Below are positions 1-8,034 of a DNA stretch of 14,303 bases, in pieces. The DNA is from DAONLM01 sp035406685 (lineage in GTDB: Bacteria > Spirochaetota > GWE2-31-10 > MWDO01). The notes below the pieces were generated by a model. It was not told the DNA's origin. It made no database searches and worked only from the letters and a program-made list of their open reading frames with translations. Position numbers and translations under genes: made by a program. The stretch spans positions 1 to 14,303 of the forward strand of contig DAONLM010000060.1 in NCBI GenBank assembly GCA_035406685.1, read 5' to 3'. The number at the start of each line of letters is the position of its first letter. The first letter of the stretch is position 1.

Positions 1-3000
1 TCATTATTTTTACTTCCCTTAAAATCATCACCAATATCAAGATTTGGCTCCATGAGTTCATTATCTTCAATAAGTTCATTATCGATATTTTCAAGATTTT
101 CAAGATCGTCATTTAGCCCCATATTATTTGTAAAAGAATCTTCTAATTCAGATTGAAAATCAAATGGATTTGCTTTTAAATCATCAGAACCAAAAAGTTT
201 ATCATTTTTATCAAATAAATCATTAAATTTTTCATCATTTAGAAAAAAATCGCTATCTATATCATCTGTCAAATCTAAATCTTTCATTTCATCAAGAACT
301 TTTTGAATATCACTCTGTAATATTTTATCTGCAAGATCCTGATCTTGATTGCTAGTTTTATCATTATTGCCTTCTTTTTCTTTACTTTTTTCTTCTTCTT
401 TATTATCATCCATGAGTTGAGATTTATTCTCATCATAATCATTAATAAAATCTTCATCCTCTTCTTTTAGATTAATCTTATCATCTAATGAATTTAACAA
501 ATCATTTGCTTCATTTTCAAGACCAAGATCATTTGAATCTAATAGAGATTTGTCTAAATCATTATTAGAAGTACTTTCTTTTATATCTTCTTTATTCTTT
601 GTTTCATTATTTTCTTCTTTTGCTTCTTTGAAACTATCATTTAGCTTCTTTTCTAACTCTGAATCAATATCCGGTATATCTTCTAAAGTGCTATCAATAT
701 CTTCATTTAAAAATTTATCCAGTAATTCATTTTCATTCAAGTTTTCCATCTCCATATCATTCAAATCTTCAAAATAATCTGACAATTTGCTATCTTTAAA
801 AGATTCTTCGCTATCCATTTTCATATTATCATTTTCTTTTAAATTTTCTGCTTTTTCTTCTCTCTTTTTATCCTCAATCTCTTTATTAGAAAGAGACGAA
901 TCTAATTTAGCAAGAATATTACCAAGTTTTTCTGTCAATATACCAAAATTTGACTGTAACGATTGAAGAGGCTGTAAATTATCCATAACATTATTAGTAA
1001 TATCTTTATCTAAACTTTTATTTAAATTTTGAGAAATAGAACTTATTTGTTCATTTAAATTTTTTAAAGAACTACTCAAATTTTCTACATTTTGAGGCAT
1101 CGTAGAAGATGATTGATTCTGCAAAAGATTGCCACTCTCATTCTGATTAGGTAAACCAGATAAAGATTTTTGAGAAGAAATATTTTGAGGAATAGAATTT
1201 TGTAATTGGGGCTGATTTAAATTGTTTGGAATAATACTCTCTGGCATTTTACTAACAATCTCTGCTGTTATCTTTTCTGGAAATTTTATTTGGGGTTGAC
1301 TTAATCCGCCTCTTGAACTATAAGGCATATCTTCATATGTGTCTTCACCTTTTAGTAATCCAAAATAAGAATTTGTGGGAATTTCTTCCTCCTCCTCTTC
1401 ATCTTCTGCCTCTGTGGTTGTGATATCCTCTTCTTCTTCTTGAATTGCATAGAGTGGTTCTGTATCACCTATTGATATTATAGGAGTAACATCATTTTCT
1501 GATTTAAGACTATTTTCTAATTCATCCTTTTCTAATTTTTCTTTTTTCTCTTTTTCTAATTTCTCATAATATTTGTCATCAAGAATAGATTCAATGTCCA
1601 CCTCTCTTAATTTTTCTCTTATTCTTTGACTTTCTATTTCATTTTCTTTTGAAATATTTGCAAGCATATCTTCATAAAGTTTTAGCCTTTCGTTAAAATC
1701 AATTAGATCATTCTCATTATTTTCTTTAAATTCCATATTTAATAATGGATGAATCTCTTCCATAGCCTTTTGGAATTCTCCAATATCTTTATATGCTTTT
1801 GCCAGATTTAGGGAGGCTTTATAATCGTCTTTATTTATTTCCTTTATTTTCTTAAATATTTCTATTGCTTTTTGTGGTTCATTTATTTTTAAATTTATTT
1901 CACCCAGCTTATGAAGAGCCTTTATATCATTTTCATTTGTTAGTAAAATATCATTTAAAATTTTTATTGCTTCTAAATAATTCTCCTCCTTTTTTGCTAT
2001 GTCAACTATTTTTAGCTTATTATCTAAATCATTAGGATCAAGTTTTTCTATTTTTTTGAATTGTTCTTTTGCTTCATTAAGCCTATCCATTGAAAGATAG
2101 AAATCGCCAAGTTTTTTTCTAACATCTATATTTGTTGTATCAAATGACAAAAGTTTCTTGTAAATATCTTCTGCTCTATTTTTATCTATTTTTTCTTCTG
2201 CTTTAGCAAGTTTTAGATATGCATCAAAATCAGAATCGTTCATTTCAATTATCTTTTCAAAAATAGATTCTGCCTCTGCAAACATTTCCTTATTTAAGTA
2301 TAAATTTCCAAGATTTTTAAGAGAGATAAGATAATTCTTGTCTATTGATAGTGCTTTTTTATAATATTCAATTGCCTTATTATTCTCATTTAATTTTTCA
2401 TATACTATTGCCAAATTATTCATTGCCTTTATGTAATTAGGATCAATAGAAAGTGCATCAATAAAACAGTTTTTGGCATTTTCAAGATCTCCTTTTTTTT
2501 CATAAATAATACCGAGATTATTGTGTGCTTCTATAAAATTAGGATTTAATTCTACTGCTCTTTTATAATGAAATTGAGCACTGTCTATATTGTTATTTTT
2601 TTCGAGTACAACACCTAAATTATAATGAAGTCTTAAATTGTTTGGGTCTATTTTTAATGCTTTTTGATATGTATTTATGGCGTCATTGTATCTTCCAAGT
2701 ATTTCATATACTGTTCCTAAGTTATTATAGGCATTTACAAATTTAGAATTTAACTTTATTGCCTTTTCAAAATTTTCTATTGCCTCATTAAATTTATTCA
2801 AAATTTTATAGACATTGCCAAGATTATAATATATATCTGACTTTTTATGGTTGATCTTTAAAGCCTCTTTAAAATAATATATAGATTTATCATATTCTTC
2901 AAGATTTTTATAGATAACACCTAAATTATTGTATGCCTCAATGGCTTTTTTATTCTTTTCAAGAACCTTTTCATAATATTGAATTGCTTCTTTATTTTTA

Positions 3001-3152
3001 TTCATTAATTGATAGGTATTGCCTAATAATAGTAAAATATAAATATTATCAGGATTACTCTCAAGAGCTTTTTTTAGATAATTTATAGCCATTTCATAAT
3101 CTTTTACCTTTATGAAGAGTTTTGCCCGTGTAATTAATTCATTCAATTTCAT
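1..3152 (-). CDS. Large TPR-repeat protein with acidic C-terminus (C-terminally partial)
   Basis: The reading frame starts at the ATG at 3152-3150 and stays open to the left edge, giving about 1050 residues with no stop seen. Residues 1 to about 477 form some 14 consecutive tetratricopeptide repeats of 34 residues (one of 33), with recurring NLG.VYE and A..YY.KAL patterns; this is a protein-protein interaction superhelix. A charged, probably coiled-coil stretch follows (about 480-560), then a Glu-rich run near 565-590 and a Gln/Asn/Ser-rich, Pro-containing linker near 610-700. From there to the edge it is very rich in Asp, Glu, Asn, Ser and Lys and probably disordered. No signal peptide or membrane segment is visible, so it is likely cytoplasmic. 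A weak AAGG lies about eight bases before the start. The partner and role are unknown. TPR assignment is secure; the true C-terminus is outside the window. Confidence 0.9.
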   Translation of the reverse strand, partial: MKLNELITRAKLFIKVKDYEMAINYLKKALESNPDNIYILLLLGNTYQLMNKNKEAIQYYEKVLEKNKKAIEAYNNLGVIYKNLEEYDKSIYYFKEALKINHKKSDIYYNLGNVYKILNKFNEAIENFEKAIKLNSKFVNAYNNLGTVYEILGRYNDAINTYQKALKIDPNNLRLHYNLGVVLEKNNNIDSAQFHYKRAVELNPNFIEAHNNLGIIYEKKGDLENAKNCFIDALSIDPNYIKAMNNLAIVYEKLNENNKAIEYYKKALSIDKNYLISLKNLGNLYLNKEMFAEAESIFEKIIEMNDSDFDAYLKLAKAEEKIDKNRAEDIYKKLLSFDTTNIDVRKKLGDFYLSMDRLNEAKEQFKKIEKLDPNDLDNKLKIVDIAKKEENYLEAIKILNDILLTNENDIKALHKLGEINLKINEPQKAIEIFKKIKEINKDDYKASLNLAKAYKDIGEFQKAMEEIHPLLNMEFKENNENDLIDFNERLKLYEDMLANISKENEIESQRIREKLREVDIESILDDKYYEKLEKEKKEKLEKDELENSLKSENDVTPIISIGDTEPLYAIQEEEEDITTTEAEDEEEEEEIPTNSYFGLLKGEDTYEDMPYSSRGGLSQPQIKFPEKITAEIVSKMPESIIPNNLNQPQLQNSIPQNISSQKSLSGLPNQNESGNLLQNQSSSTMPQNVENLSSSLKNLNEQISSISQNLNKSLDKDITNNVMDNLQPLQSLQSNFGILTEKLGNILAKLDSSLSNKEIEDKKREEKAENLKENDNMKMDSEESFKDSKLSDYFEDLNDMEMENLNENELLDKFLNEDIDSTLEDIPDIDSELEKKLNDSFKEAKEENNETKNKEDIKESTSNNDLDKSLLDSNDLGLENEANDLLNSLDDKINLKEEDEDFINDYDENKSQLMDDNKEEEKSKEKEGNNDKTSNQDQDLADKILQSDIQKVLDEMKDLDLTDDIDSDFFLNDEKFNDLFDKNDKLFGSDDLKANPFDFQSELEDSFTNNMGLNDDLENLENIDNELIEDNELMEPNLDIGDDFKGSKNN

Positions 3153-3186
3153 ATTATTGCCTTATTTAAAAATAGCTCTAATTAAT

Positions 3187-3215
3187 AATATAATACAATT
3201 TTTTAATTTATACAA
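3187..3215 (-). promoter_or_regulatory. Likely sigma-70 promoter of the TPR gene
   Basis: Read on the minus strand, a -35 box TTGTAT (3215-3210) is followed by 17 bases and a -10 box TATATT (3192-3187), about 35 bases before the TPR start codon. Spacing is ideal and both boxes are near consensus. In DNA this AT-rich such matches also occur by chance, so support is moderate. Confidence 0.4.
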
Positions 3216-3235
3216 ATTTTATGATTTTATACATT

Positions 3236-3263
3236 AATTAATATTAATTAATTAATATTAATT
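3236..3263. repeat. Two tandem copies of a 14-base palindrome
   Basis: The self-complementary 14-mer AATTAATATTAATT occurs twice back to back (3236-3249 and 3250-3263) with no spacer. It lies about 20 bases upstream of the predicted -35 box of the TPR gene. The arrangement resembles a double operator for a dimeric regulator or an UP-like element. Simple A/T sequence could also arise by slippage, so the function is inference. Confidence 0.5.
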
Positions 3264-3586
3264 CGCAAAAAAAATTATATAACTTTAACTTGGGAGAATA
3301 AATAATTAATTGAAGAGATAGTCTGTCAATTTTTAGAAAGATAGATTTAAAATTTTACCAATATTTTCAATTTTTTTTCGATTGTCAAAATTGTTATAAA
3401 AAAAATCTTGATAATCTTTATTAAGTTAGATTTTTTATTTAAAAATAAAAATTTATTAAAAATGATTAGGATGCGATTTTATTTTTAGGCAGATAAAAAG
3501 ATAGAATTAGCCCATGGTTAATTTTGTTTTAGAGAATGGTTATAATAGTTTTATTTATTTTTACTGCAATTTTTAATAAATTTTTA

Positions 3587-4120
3587 CTAATAATAGGTCT
3601 CAAAGCCTATTACTTGATAGCAACTGTTATATATAGCCTTGTAAAATGGCGTAGTATTATTATTGAAGTGGGACAATTCTCTATCCTTCCACCACCTCTT
3701 TATCTCTGTCAATTTCAACCATAACCTCAATGTCACAAGACTGCATTTCTTTTCAAACCCAAGCATCCCCATTCTCTCATACTCTTCAATGAAAATTTCA
3801 AGGATGCTTCTTAACAATTTTGCCATGCTGAAAAAATTCAAGTCAGCATGAATTTTCTTTAAAAACCTATAATCTTCCTTCGGAAGATAAAAATGAATAG
3901 ATGCATCTGCGTCTATTCTTTCATAGGCGTTCTCATCCTCCGACCCAAAACAGTATCTTTTTTTGATCCTATCAGAGAATTTTTGTAACACATATAAAAT
4001 CAATTTTGATAAAGAGATATTTTCTTTTTTGGCAATCTTTGCAAGTTTTTCTTTCATTGCCATAGTTGTTACAAAATGTAGTTCATATCTCTTTTGGTTA
4101 GTTAAATTTTTTTTATTCAT
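3587..4120 (-). CDS. Hypothetical protein, likely tandem ribbon-helix-helix DNA-binding protein
   Basis: This 177-residue protein starts at an ATG preceded by a strong AAGGAGG site. I do not recognise a named family. Two segments have a ribbon-helix-helix-like pattern: residues 11-55 (strand YELHFVTT, then helices with NISLSKLILYVLQKF) and 72-115 (strand ASIHFYLP, then helices with SMAKLLRSILEIFI). Two such units in one chain would give a pseudodimeric DNA-binding fold. The remainder (about 116-177) is basic and aromatic (WLKLTEIKRWWKDRE) with no match I can name. It vaguely resembles Leptospira DUF1564 proteins, but this is only an impression. Its leader and ribosome binding site are nearly identical to those of the Y1 transposase at 11119, which argues it is a real gene with a shared history or control. 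It is transcribed divergently from the cupin regulator. The coding sequence also holds an 8-base inverted repeat at 3824-3850. Confidence 0.65.
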   Translation of the reverse strand: MNKKNLTNQKRYELHFVTTMAMKEKLAKIAKKENISLSKLILYVLQKFSDRIKKRYCFGSEDENAYERIDADASIHFYLPKEDYRFLKKIHADLNFFSMAKLLRSILEIFIEEYERMGMLGFEKKCSLVTLRLWLKLTEIKRWWKDRELSHFNNNTTPFYKAIYNSCYQVIGFETYY

Positions 4121-4240
4121 AAAAAATCCTCCTTGAAAATTATTATAAAAATTATTTTCTATATATTAATCACAAAATTTATAAGAAAATCCTTTACAAG
4201 TTTTAAAAAAAATTTAAAAAATTTTTTCTTAAAAATAAAA
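4121..4240 (-). repeat. Dispersed leader repeat, copy 1 (in front of the RHH-like gene)
   Basis: Read on the minus strand from 4240 to the start codon, this leader has an A/T-only hairpin region, then the core CTTGTAAAGGATTTTCTTA, then TTTTGTGATTAATATATAG, and ends in GGAGGATTTTTT before ATG. The same order and nearly the same bases occur at 11006-11118 before the transposase, and the first 70 bases or so recur at 10597-10665. It probably contains the promoter, but I could not choose -35 and -10 boxes with confidence. Confidence 0.8.
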
Positions 4241-4273
4241 TTTTACTCAAAAAATTATTCTTTTAAAAAAATA

Positions 4274-4303
4274 TTGACATTTGTAATAAAAGGGATATAT
4301 AAT
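4274..4303 (+). promoter_or_regulatory. Consensus sigma-70 promoter of the regulator/acyl-CoA synthetase operon
   Basis: A perfect TTGACA (4274-4279) and a perfect TATAAT (4298-4303) are separated by 18 bases, 32 bases upstream of the ATG at 4336. This is the best promoter in the window. Its strength suggests the operon needs active repression, plausibly by the XRE/cupin protein it encodes. Confidence 0.8.
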
Positions 4304-4335
4304 GTTTTCATAATTTTACTTTTTAGGATATAATA

Positions 4336-4890
4336 ATGTCTGAAAATATTAAAGATATTGCAAAACGCATTAAAGAATTAAGAGAAATTAATAAAGAAAC
4401 AATAGAATCTCTTGCCAAAGATCTAAATCTTTCTGTTGAAACAATTAAGGAATATGAAAGTGGAAATAAGGATATCCCTATTGGGTTTCTATATCAAATT
4501 GCAAGCAAATTTGGAGCAGACTTAACTACTTTGATCACTGGTAATGAACCAAGATTAGTAAAATACAGTATTGTAAGAAAAGATAAGGCTCCTTCTATTG
4601 AACGACGAAAGGAGTATAAGTATTTGGATCTTTCATATAACTTTATTAATAAAAAAGCAGAGACATTTTTAGTTACAATAGAACCAAAAGATAATGAGAA
4701 TGAAAATTTTTATTATCATGAGGGACAGGAATTCGATTATGTACTTGAGGGGACATTGGGGGTAAATATTGACGGCAATGAAATAATCTTAAATGAAGGA
4801 GATTCTCTTTATTTTAATTCTGGTTATAAACATAGAATGAGGGCATTAAACAATAAAAAGGTAAAATTTCTTGCTATAATAATTAGTTAA
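4336..4890 (+). CDS. XRE-family transcriptional regulator with C-terminal cupin sensor domain
   Basis: The protein has 184 residues. An N-terminal helix-turn-helix of the XRE/Cro type spans about 5-65 (AKRIKELREINKETIESLAKDLNLS...ETIKEYESG). A cupin_2 domain spans about 110-184: motif 1 is HEGQEFDYVLEG (H128, E132) and motif 2 is GDSLYFNSGYKHR (H166). The cupin of such regulators binds a small ligand or metal and controls DNA binding. AGGAT lies six bases before the ATG. The acyl-CoA synthetase gene follows after 31 bases, so the two are probably one transcript. XRE/cupin regulators next to AMP-forming acyl-CoA synthetases are a recurrent pair in bacteria. The likely role is to sense the acid or CoA ester used by the synthetase and to autoregulate the operon; the ligand cannot be read from sequence. 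Confidence 0.92.
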   Translation: MSENIKDIAKRIKELREINKETIESLAKDLNLSVETIKEYESGNKDIPIGFLYQIASKFGADLTTLITGNEPRLVKYSIVRKDKAPSIERRKEYKYLDLSYNFINKKAETFLVTIEPKDNENENFYYHEGQEFDYVLEGTLGVNIDGNEIILNEGDSLYFNSGYKHRMRALNNKKVKFLAIIIS

Positions 4891-4921
4891 ATCTAAAATT
4901 TTATATATCAGGAGAATTGAA

Positions 4922-6574
4922 TTGCTTGAAAAATTTATAAAAACAGATTTTTCTTCTTATGAAGATTTTATAACTAACTATAAAATAAATGTTAAAAAGA
5001 ATTTCAATTTTGCTTATGATGTTGTTGATGAATGGGCAAGATTAGCACCAAATAAAATTGCTCTGGTCTGGTGTGATGAAAAAGGCAATGAAGCAACTTT
5101 TACTTTTGCACAATTAAAGTATTATACTGATAAAACAGCGAATTTCTTTCTTTCTGCTGGTATAAAAAAAGGTGATCCAGTAATGCTAATTTTAAAAAGG
5201 CATTATGAATTCTGGTTTTGTATAATTGCATTACATAAGATAGGGGCAATATGTATTCCAGCAACACATCTATTAACAAAAAAAGATATTGTTTATAGAA
5301 ACAATGCTGCTGATATAAAAATGATTGTTGCAGTAAATGAAGAAAATGTTTTACAAAATATTGATGACTCCCAGCCAGAATCCCCATCTTTGCAAAAAAA
5401 GGTTGTGGTAAATGGAGAAAGAGAAGGCTGGCTTTCATATTATAAAGAACTTGATAAAGTTTCTGAAAATTTTTTTAGACCTTCTAACATGGAAAATATT
5501 TCTGACAATGATATTATGCTTCTCTATTTTACTTCTGGGACAACTGGAATGCCTAAAATGGTACAGCATAATTTTAATTATCCTCTTGGGCATATAGTAA
5601 CAGCAAAATTCTGGCAAAATGTTGAAAATGATGGTTTGCATCTTACAGTTGCCGACACAGGATGGGCAAAGGCTGCATGGGGTAAAATTTATGGACAATG
5701 GATCTGTGGATCTAAGGTTTTTGTTTATGAATATGATAGGTTTAATCCTAAAAATTTACTCGAAGTAATTTCCAAATATGGTGTTACTTCATTCTGTTCT
5801 CCACCTACTGTTTATAGATATTTAATAAAAGAAGATTTAAAGAAATACGATCTTTCTAAATTAAAATATTGCACTGTGGCTGGAGAGCCATTAAATCCAG
5901 AAGTTTATACTCAATTTTTAAATCAAACTGGCATTAAACTTATGGAGGGCTATGGTCAGACAGAATGTACTTTGATTGTTGGAATATTTCCATGGATAGA
6001 ACCAAAGCCCGGCTCCATGGGCAAGCCAGCACCAGGTTATGATATTGAGATCATTGATGAAAATTATAAAAAATGTGAAATTGGAGAAGTGGGGCAGATT
6101 GTTATTAAAACAGATAAAAGAAAACCGGATGGTATGTTTTTAGGTTATTACAGAGATGAGGAATTAACAAATAAAGTGTGGCATGATAATATCTATTTTA
6201 CTGGGGATATGGCATGGAGAGATGAGGATGGATATTTCTGGTTTGTGGGAAGAGCCGATGATGTTATTAAAAGTTCTGGTTATAGAATAGGACCTTTTGA
6301 AGTCGAAAGTGCTCTTCTTGAACATCCAGCAGTATTAGAATGTGCTGTAACAGGTGTTCCAGATCCGGATAGAGGCCAGATAGTAAAAGCAACTATAGTT
6401 TTAACAAAAGATTATCAAGCTTCTGAAGAACTCGTTATTGAACTTCAGGAACATGTAAAAAAGGTTACTGCTCCATATAAATATCCAAGAATTATAGAAT
6501 TTGTAAAAGAATTACCTAAAACAATAAGTGGTAAAATAAGAAGAGTTGAGATCAGGGACAAATCGAAAAAATAG
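4922..6574 (+). CDS. AMP-forming acyl-CoA synthetase, medium-chain (MACS/ACSM) type
   Basis: This 550-residue enzyme activates a carboxylic acid with ATP to an acyl-adenylate and then to acyl-CoA in the cytoplasm. Family motifs are all present: the phosphate-binding loop TSGTTGMPK (204-212), YGQTE (344-348), FTGD with the ribose-binding Asp (D429), the hinge GRADDVIKSSGYRIG (443-457), and PKTISGK with the adenylation lysine K538. Length and motif spacing match the medium-chain acyl-CoA synthetase group better than acetyl-CoA synthetase, which is about 100 residues longer. The substrate (straight, branched or aromatic acid) is not determined. The start is TTG, chosen because AGGAG sits seven bases upstream and no in-frame ATG precedes conserved sequence. 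It is the second gene of the operon with the XRE/cupin regulator and converges on the fumarase beta gene with only 37 bases between. Confidence 0.93.
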   Translation: MLEKFIKTDFSSYEDFITNYKINVKKNFNFAYDVVDEWARLAPNKIALVWCDEKGNEATFTFAQLKYYTDKTANFFLSAGIKKGDPVMLILKRHYEFWFCIIALHKIGAICIPATHLLTKKDIVYRNNAADIKMIVAVNEENVLQNIDDSQPESPSLQKKVVVNGEREGWLSYYKELDKVSENFFRPSNMENISDNDIMLLYFTSGTTGMPKMVQHNFNYPLGHIVTAKFWQNVENDGLHLTVADTGWAKAAWGKIYGQWICGSKVFVYEYDRFNPKNLLEVISKYGVTSFCSPPTVYRYLIKEDLKKYDLSKLKYCTVAGEPLNPEVYTQFLNQTGIKLMEGYGQTECTLIVGIFPWIEPKPGSMGKPAPGYDIEIIDENYKKCEIGEVGQIVIKTDKRKPDGMFLGYYRDEELTNKVWHDNIYFTGDMAWRDEDGYFWFVGRADDVIKSSGYRIGPFEVESALLEHPAVLECAVTGVPDPDRGQIVKATIVLTKDYQASEELVIELQEHVKKVTAPYKYPRIIEFVKELPKTISGKIRRVEIRDKSKK

Positions 6575-6611
6575 ATACTCAAAAAGGATTTTTCATATTT
6601 TTGGAATTAGT

Positions 6612-7118
6612 TTATAAAGCGTCAATAGTAACAATTACTGGAAAATCTTTAACAATAAGTTTCATAACAGCCTCGGATTGTAGATCATCAAAAGCAATAA
6701 TTGAAGCATCGATGACACATTTAGCAAGATATGCCCCAGCCCCACCAAAAGCAGAAAGATAAGGAGATTTGTATTTCTTAATAAGATCTGTGACAAAGTC
6801 TGCTCTCTCTCCTTTACCAATAGTGGCAACAACCCCCATTTTTAAAGTCATCTCAAGAAAATCATCCATTCTATAACTGGAAGTAGGCCCACAACTACCT
6901 ATCTTTAATCCAGGTTTTGCTGGAGTAGGTCCCATGTAATAAATTATTTTATTCTTTAAATCAAAAGGAAGTTCTTTATTATTATCTATATACTCTTTTA
7001 TTCTTTTATGAGCAGCATCACGAGCAACTAATAATTCACCACTCAAATATAATAGATCACCGCTTTTTACTTTTTTTAATAACTCAAAATCTTTATCTAT
7101 ATTAATTTTTATATCCAT
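6612..7118 (-). CDS. Class I fumarate hydratase (or tartrate dehydratase), beta subunit
   Basis: The 168-residue protein corresponds to the C-terminal half of single-chain class I fumarases. It provides the swivelling domain that helps bind the dicarboxylate and carries catalytic residues. Visible family signatures are RDAAHKR (33-39), GPTPAKPG (63-70), and GSCGPTSSYRMD (74-85, where many homologues have GPTTSGRMD), followed by GKGER and the C-terminal DFPVIVTID. The start ATG lies 12 bases after the alpha-subunit stop codon, and its GGAAAAG ribosome site directly follows that stop, which indicates translational coupling. With the alpha subunit it interconverts fumarate and malate. Some two-subunit members act on tartrate, and sequence alone does not exclude this, but the lack of tartrate genes nearby favours fumarase. 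Confidence 0.93.
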   Translation of the reverse strand: MDIKINIDKDFELLKKVKSGDLLYLSGELLVARDAAHKRIKEYIDNNKELPFDLKNKIIYYMGPTPAKPGLKIGSCGPTSSYRMDDFLEMTLKMGVVATIGKGERADFVTDLIKKYKSPYLSAFGGAGAYLAKCVIDASIIAFDDLQSEAVMKLIVKDFPVIVTIDAL

Positions 7119-7130
7119 ATATAACTTTTC

Positions 7131-7973
7131 CTATAAAATAATTGTTTTATGTCTACATGAATGACAGCAATAATTATAAGCAACAGGAAGTCCAGCAATA
7201 TGGGTTGGATAGGATAAAATTTTTACACCAATACAGCTGATATCCCCACCTACGCCAAGAGGTCCTATACCACTATTATTAATCCTATCCATAATTTCCT
7301 TTTCCATTTCAGAATAAAAACTATCACTATTTTCTTCATCCAATGAAAGTAATAAAGACTTTTTTGCAAGATATGCTGCATATTCAAAAGTCCCCCCAAT
7401 ACCAACTCCAATTATACATGGTGGACATCCCTTGCTTCCAGAAGAGATTACACCATTCACAACAAAATTAATAATATCCTCCCTTGTCGCATTTGGATTC
7501 ATCATTTTGATATTTGATTGATTTTCAGACCCAAATCCTTTTGGAAGACAACTTATTTTAACCTTATCCCCTTTTACAATCTCTGTCCATATCACTGCTG
7601 GAAGATTATTAAGGGTATTTACCCTTCTTAAAGGGTCTATTACAACAGATTTTCTTAAATAACCATTTTTATAAGCAAGTTCAACTCCCTTTTCTATTGC
7701 CTCATTAAAATCCCCATTAACAAAATGCACATCCTGGCCAATTTCTAAAAAAAGAACAGCCATTCCAGTATCCTGACATAATGGATAGACAAGATTTTCT
7801 GCAATCTTTATATTTTCTTTTAGAATTGAAAAAATTGTTTTTGCCTTTTCATTACTCTCTTTTTCATAACAAGAAATCAATCTTTTTTTTATATCCTCTG
7901 GTAGAATATAATTTGCCTCAATAAAGAGTTTTTCAATAGCATCTGTTAATATTTTAACATCAAGATCTCTCAC
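7131..7973 (-). CDS. Class I [4Fe-4S] fumarate hydratase (or tartrate dehydratase), alpha subunit
   Basis: The 280-residue protein is the cluster-binding half of a heteromeric class I fumarase. Candidate [4Fe-4S] ligands are C66 in CQDTG, C183/C186 in GSKGCPPC, and C269/C270/C273 in the C-terminal YCCHSCRHK. GIGPLGVGGD, PTHIAGLPVAYN and RRVNTLNN are further family signatures. The start is GTG: an in-frame TAA lies immediately upstream, and the N-terminus MRDLDVKILTDAIEKL matches the usual start of the family. The ribosome site is poor. These enzymes have an exposed, oxygen-labile cluster, consistent with an anaerobic host, where they serve in reductive or oxidative C4 metabolism. The gene is cotranscribed with beta and lies 61 bases after metH, with a promoter in between. 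Confidence 0.95.
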   Translation of the reverse strand: MRDLDVKILTDAIEKLFIEANYILPEDIKKRLISCYEKESNEKAKTIFSILKENIKIAENLVYPLCQDTGMAVLFLEIGQDVHFVNGDFNEAIEKGVELAYKNGYLRKSVVIDPLRRVNTLNNLPAVIWTEIVKGDKVKISCLPKGFGSENQSNIKMMNPNATREDIINFVVNGVISSGSKGCPPCIIGVGIGGTFEYAAYLAKKSLLLSLDEENSDSFYSEMEKEIMDRINNSGIGPLGVGGDISCIGVKILSYPTHIAGLPVAYNYCCHSCRHKTIIL

Positions 7974-8001
7974 TTATTTTAACCCAATATTAGTTTAATT
8001 A

Positions 8002-8030
8002 AAAATACAAAAAACAAAAAAAATTGTCAA
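8002..8030 (-). promoter_or_regulatory. Likely sigma-70 promoter for the fumarase genes
   Basis: On the minus strand, a perfect -35 box TTGACA (8030-8025) is followed by 17 bases and a -10 box TATTTT (8007-8002). This lies just behind the metH stop codon and about 30 bases before the GTG of the alpha subunit. It suggests fumarase can be expressed independently of metH. No terminator separates the genes, so read-through is also possible. Confidence 0.5.
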
Positions 8031-8034
8031 TTTT

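Larger units (their letters stand above)
3153..3586. other. Intergenic region between the TPR gene and the RHH-like gene
   Basis: This stretch of over 400 bases is extremely AT-rich. Its right end carries the promoter and tandem palindromes of the TPR gene, described separately. Between 3264 and 3586 I see only A/T runs and AT-only inverted repeats (for example around 3430-3460), with no convincing gene, RNA or GC-stem terminator. Short open frames here lack a ribosome binding site and recognisable protein composition. Confidence 0.5.

Noticed and set aside
550..777. Plus-strand open frame rich in Ser/Phe/Leu
   Set aside because: It is the antisense shadow of the acidic C-terminal region of the TPR gene. 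It has no ribosome site, and its composition mirrors Asp/Glu/Lys codons.
3316..3335. Possible fifth GTCTGTCCCT-type repeat (ATAGTCTGTCAATTTTT)
   Set aside because: Only GTCTGTC is shared; the diagnostic CCCT is missing, so chance is likely.
3472..3488. TGCGATTTTATTTTTAG resembling TGCGTTTTATTTTTAG at 10594-10609
   Set aside because: Most of the match is A/T runs with one indel. It is too weak to claim a fourth leader copy.
3770..3776. Shared GGGATGCTTG between the RHH-like gene and the inverted-repeat element on the minus strand
   Set aside because: The similarity stops after 10 bases and the orientation disagrees with the leader copies. It is probably chance.
4133..4333. 66-codon plus-strand frame rich in Lys, Ile and Phe
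   Set aside because: It lies in the A/T-rich leader and promoter region, spans the consensus promoter of the next operon and has low-complexity composition.
6575..6611. Terminator between the convergent acyl-CoA synthetase and fumarase genes
   Set aside because: Only an A-run/T-run pair around GGA is present, with no GC stem. It is not distinguishable from background.
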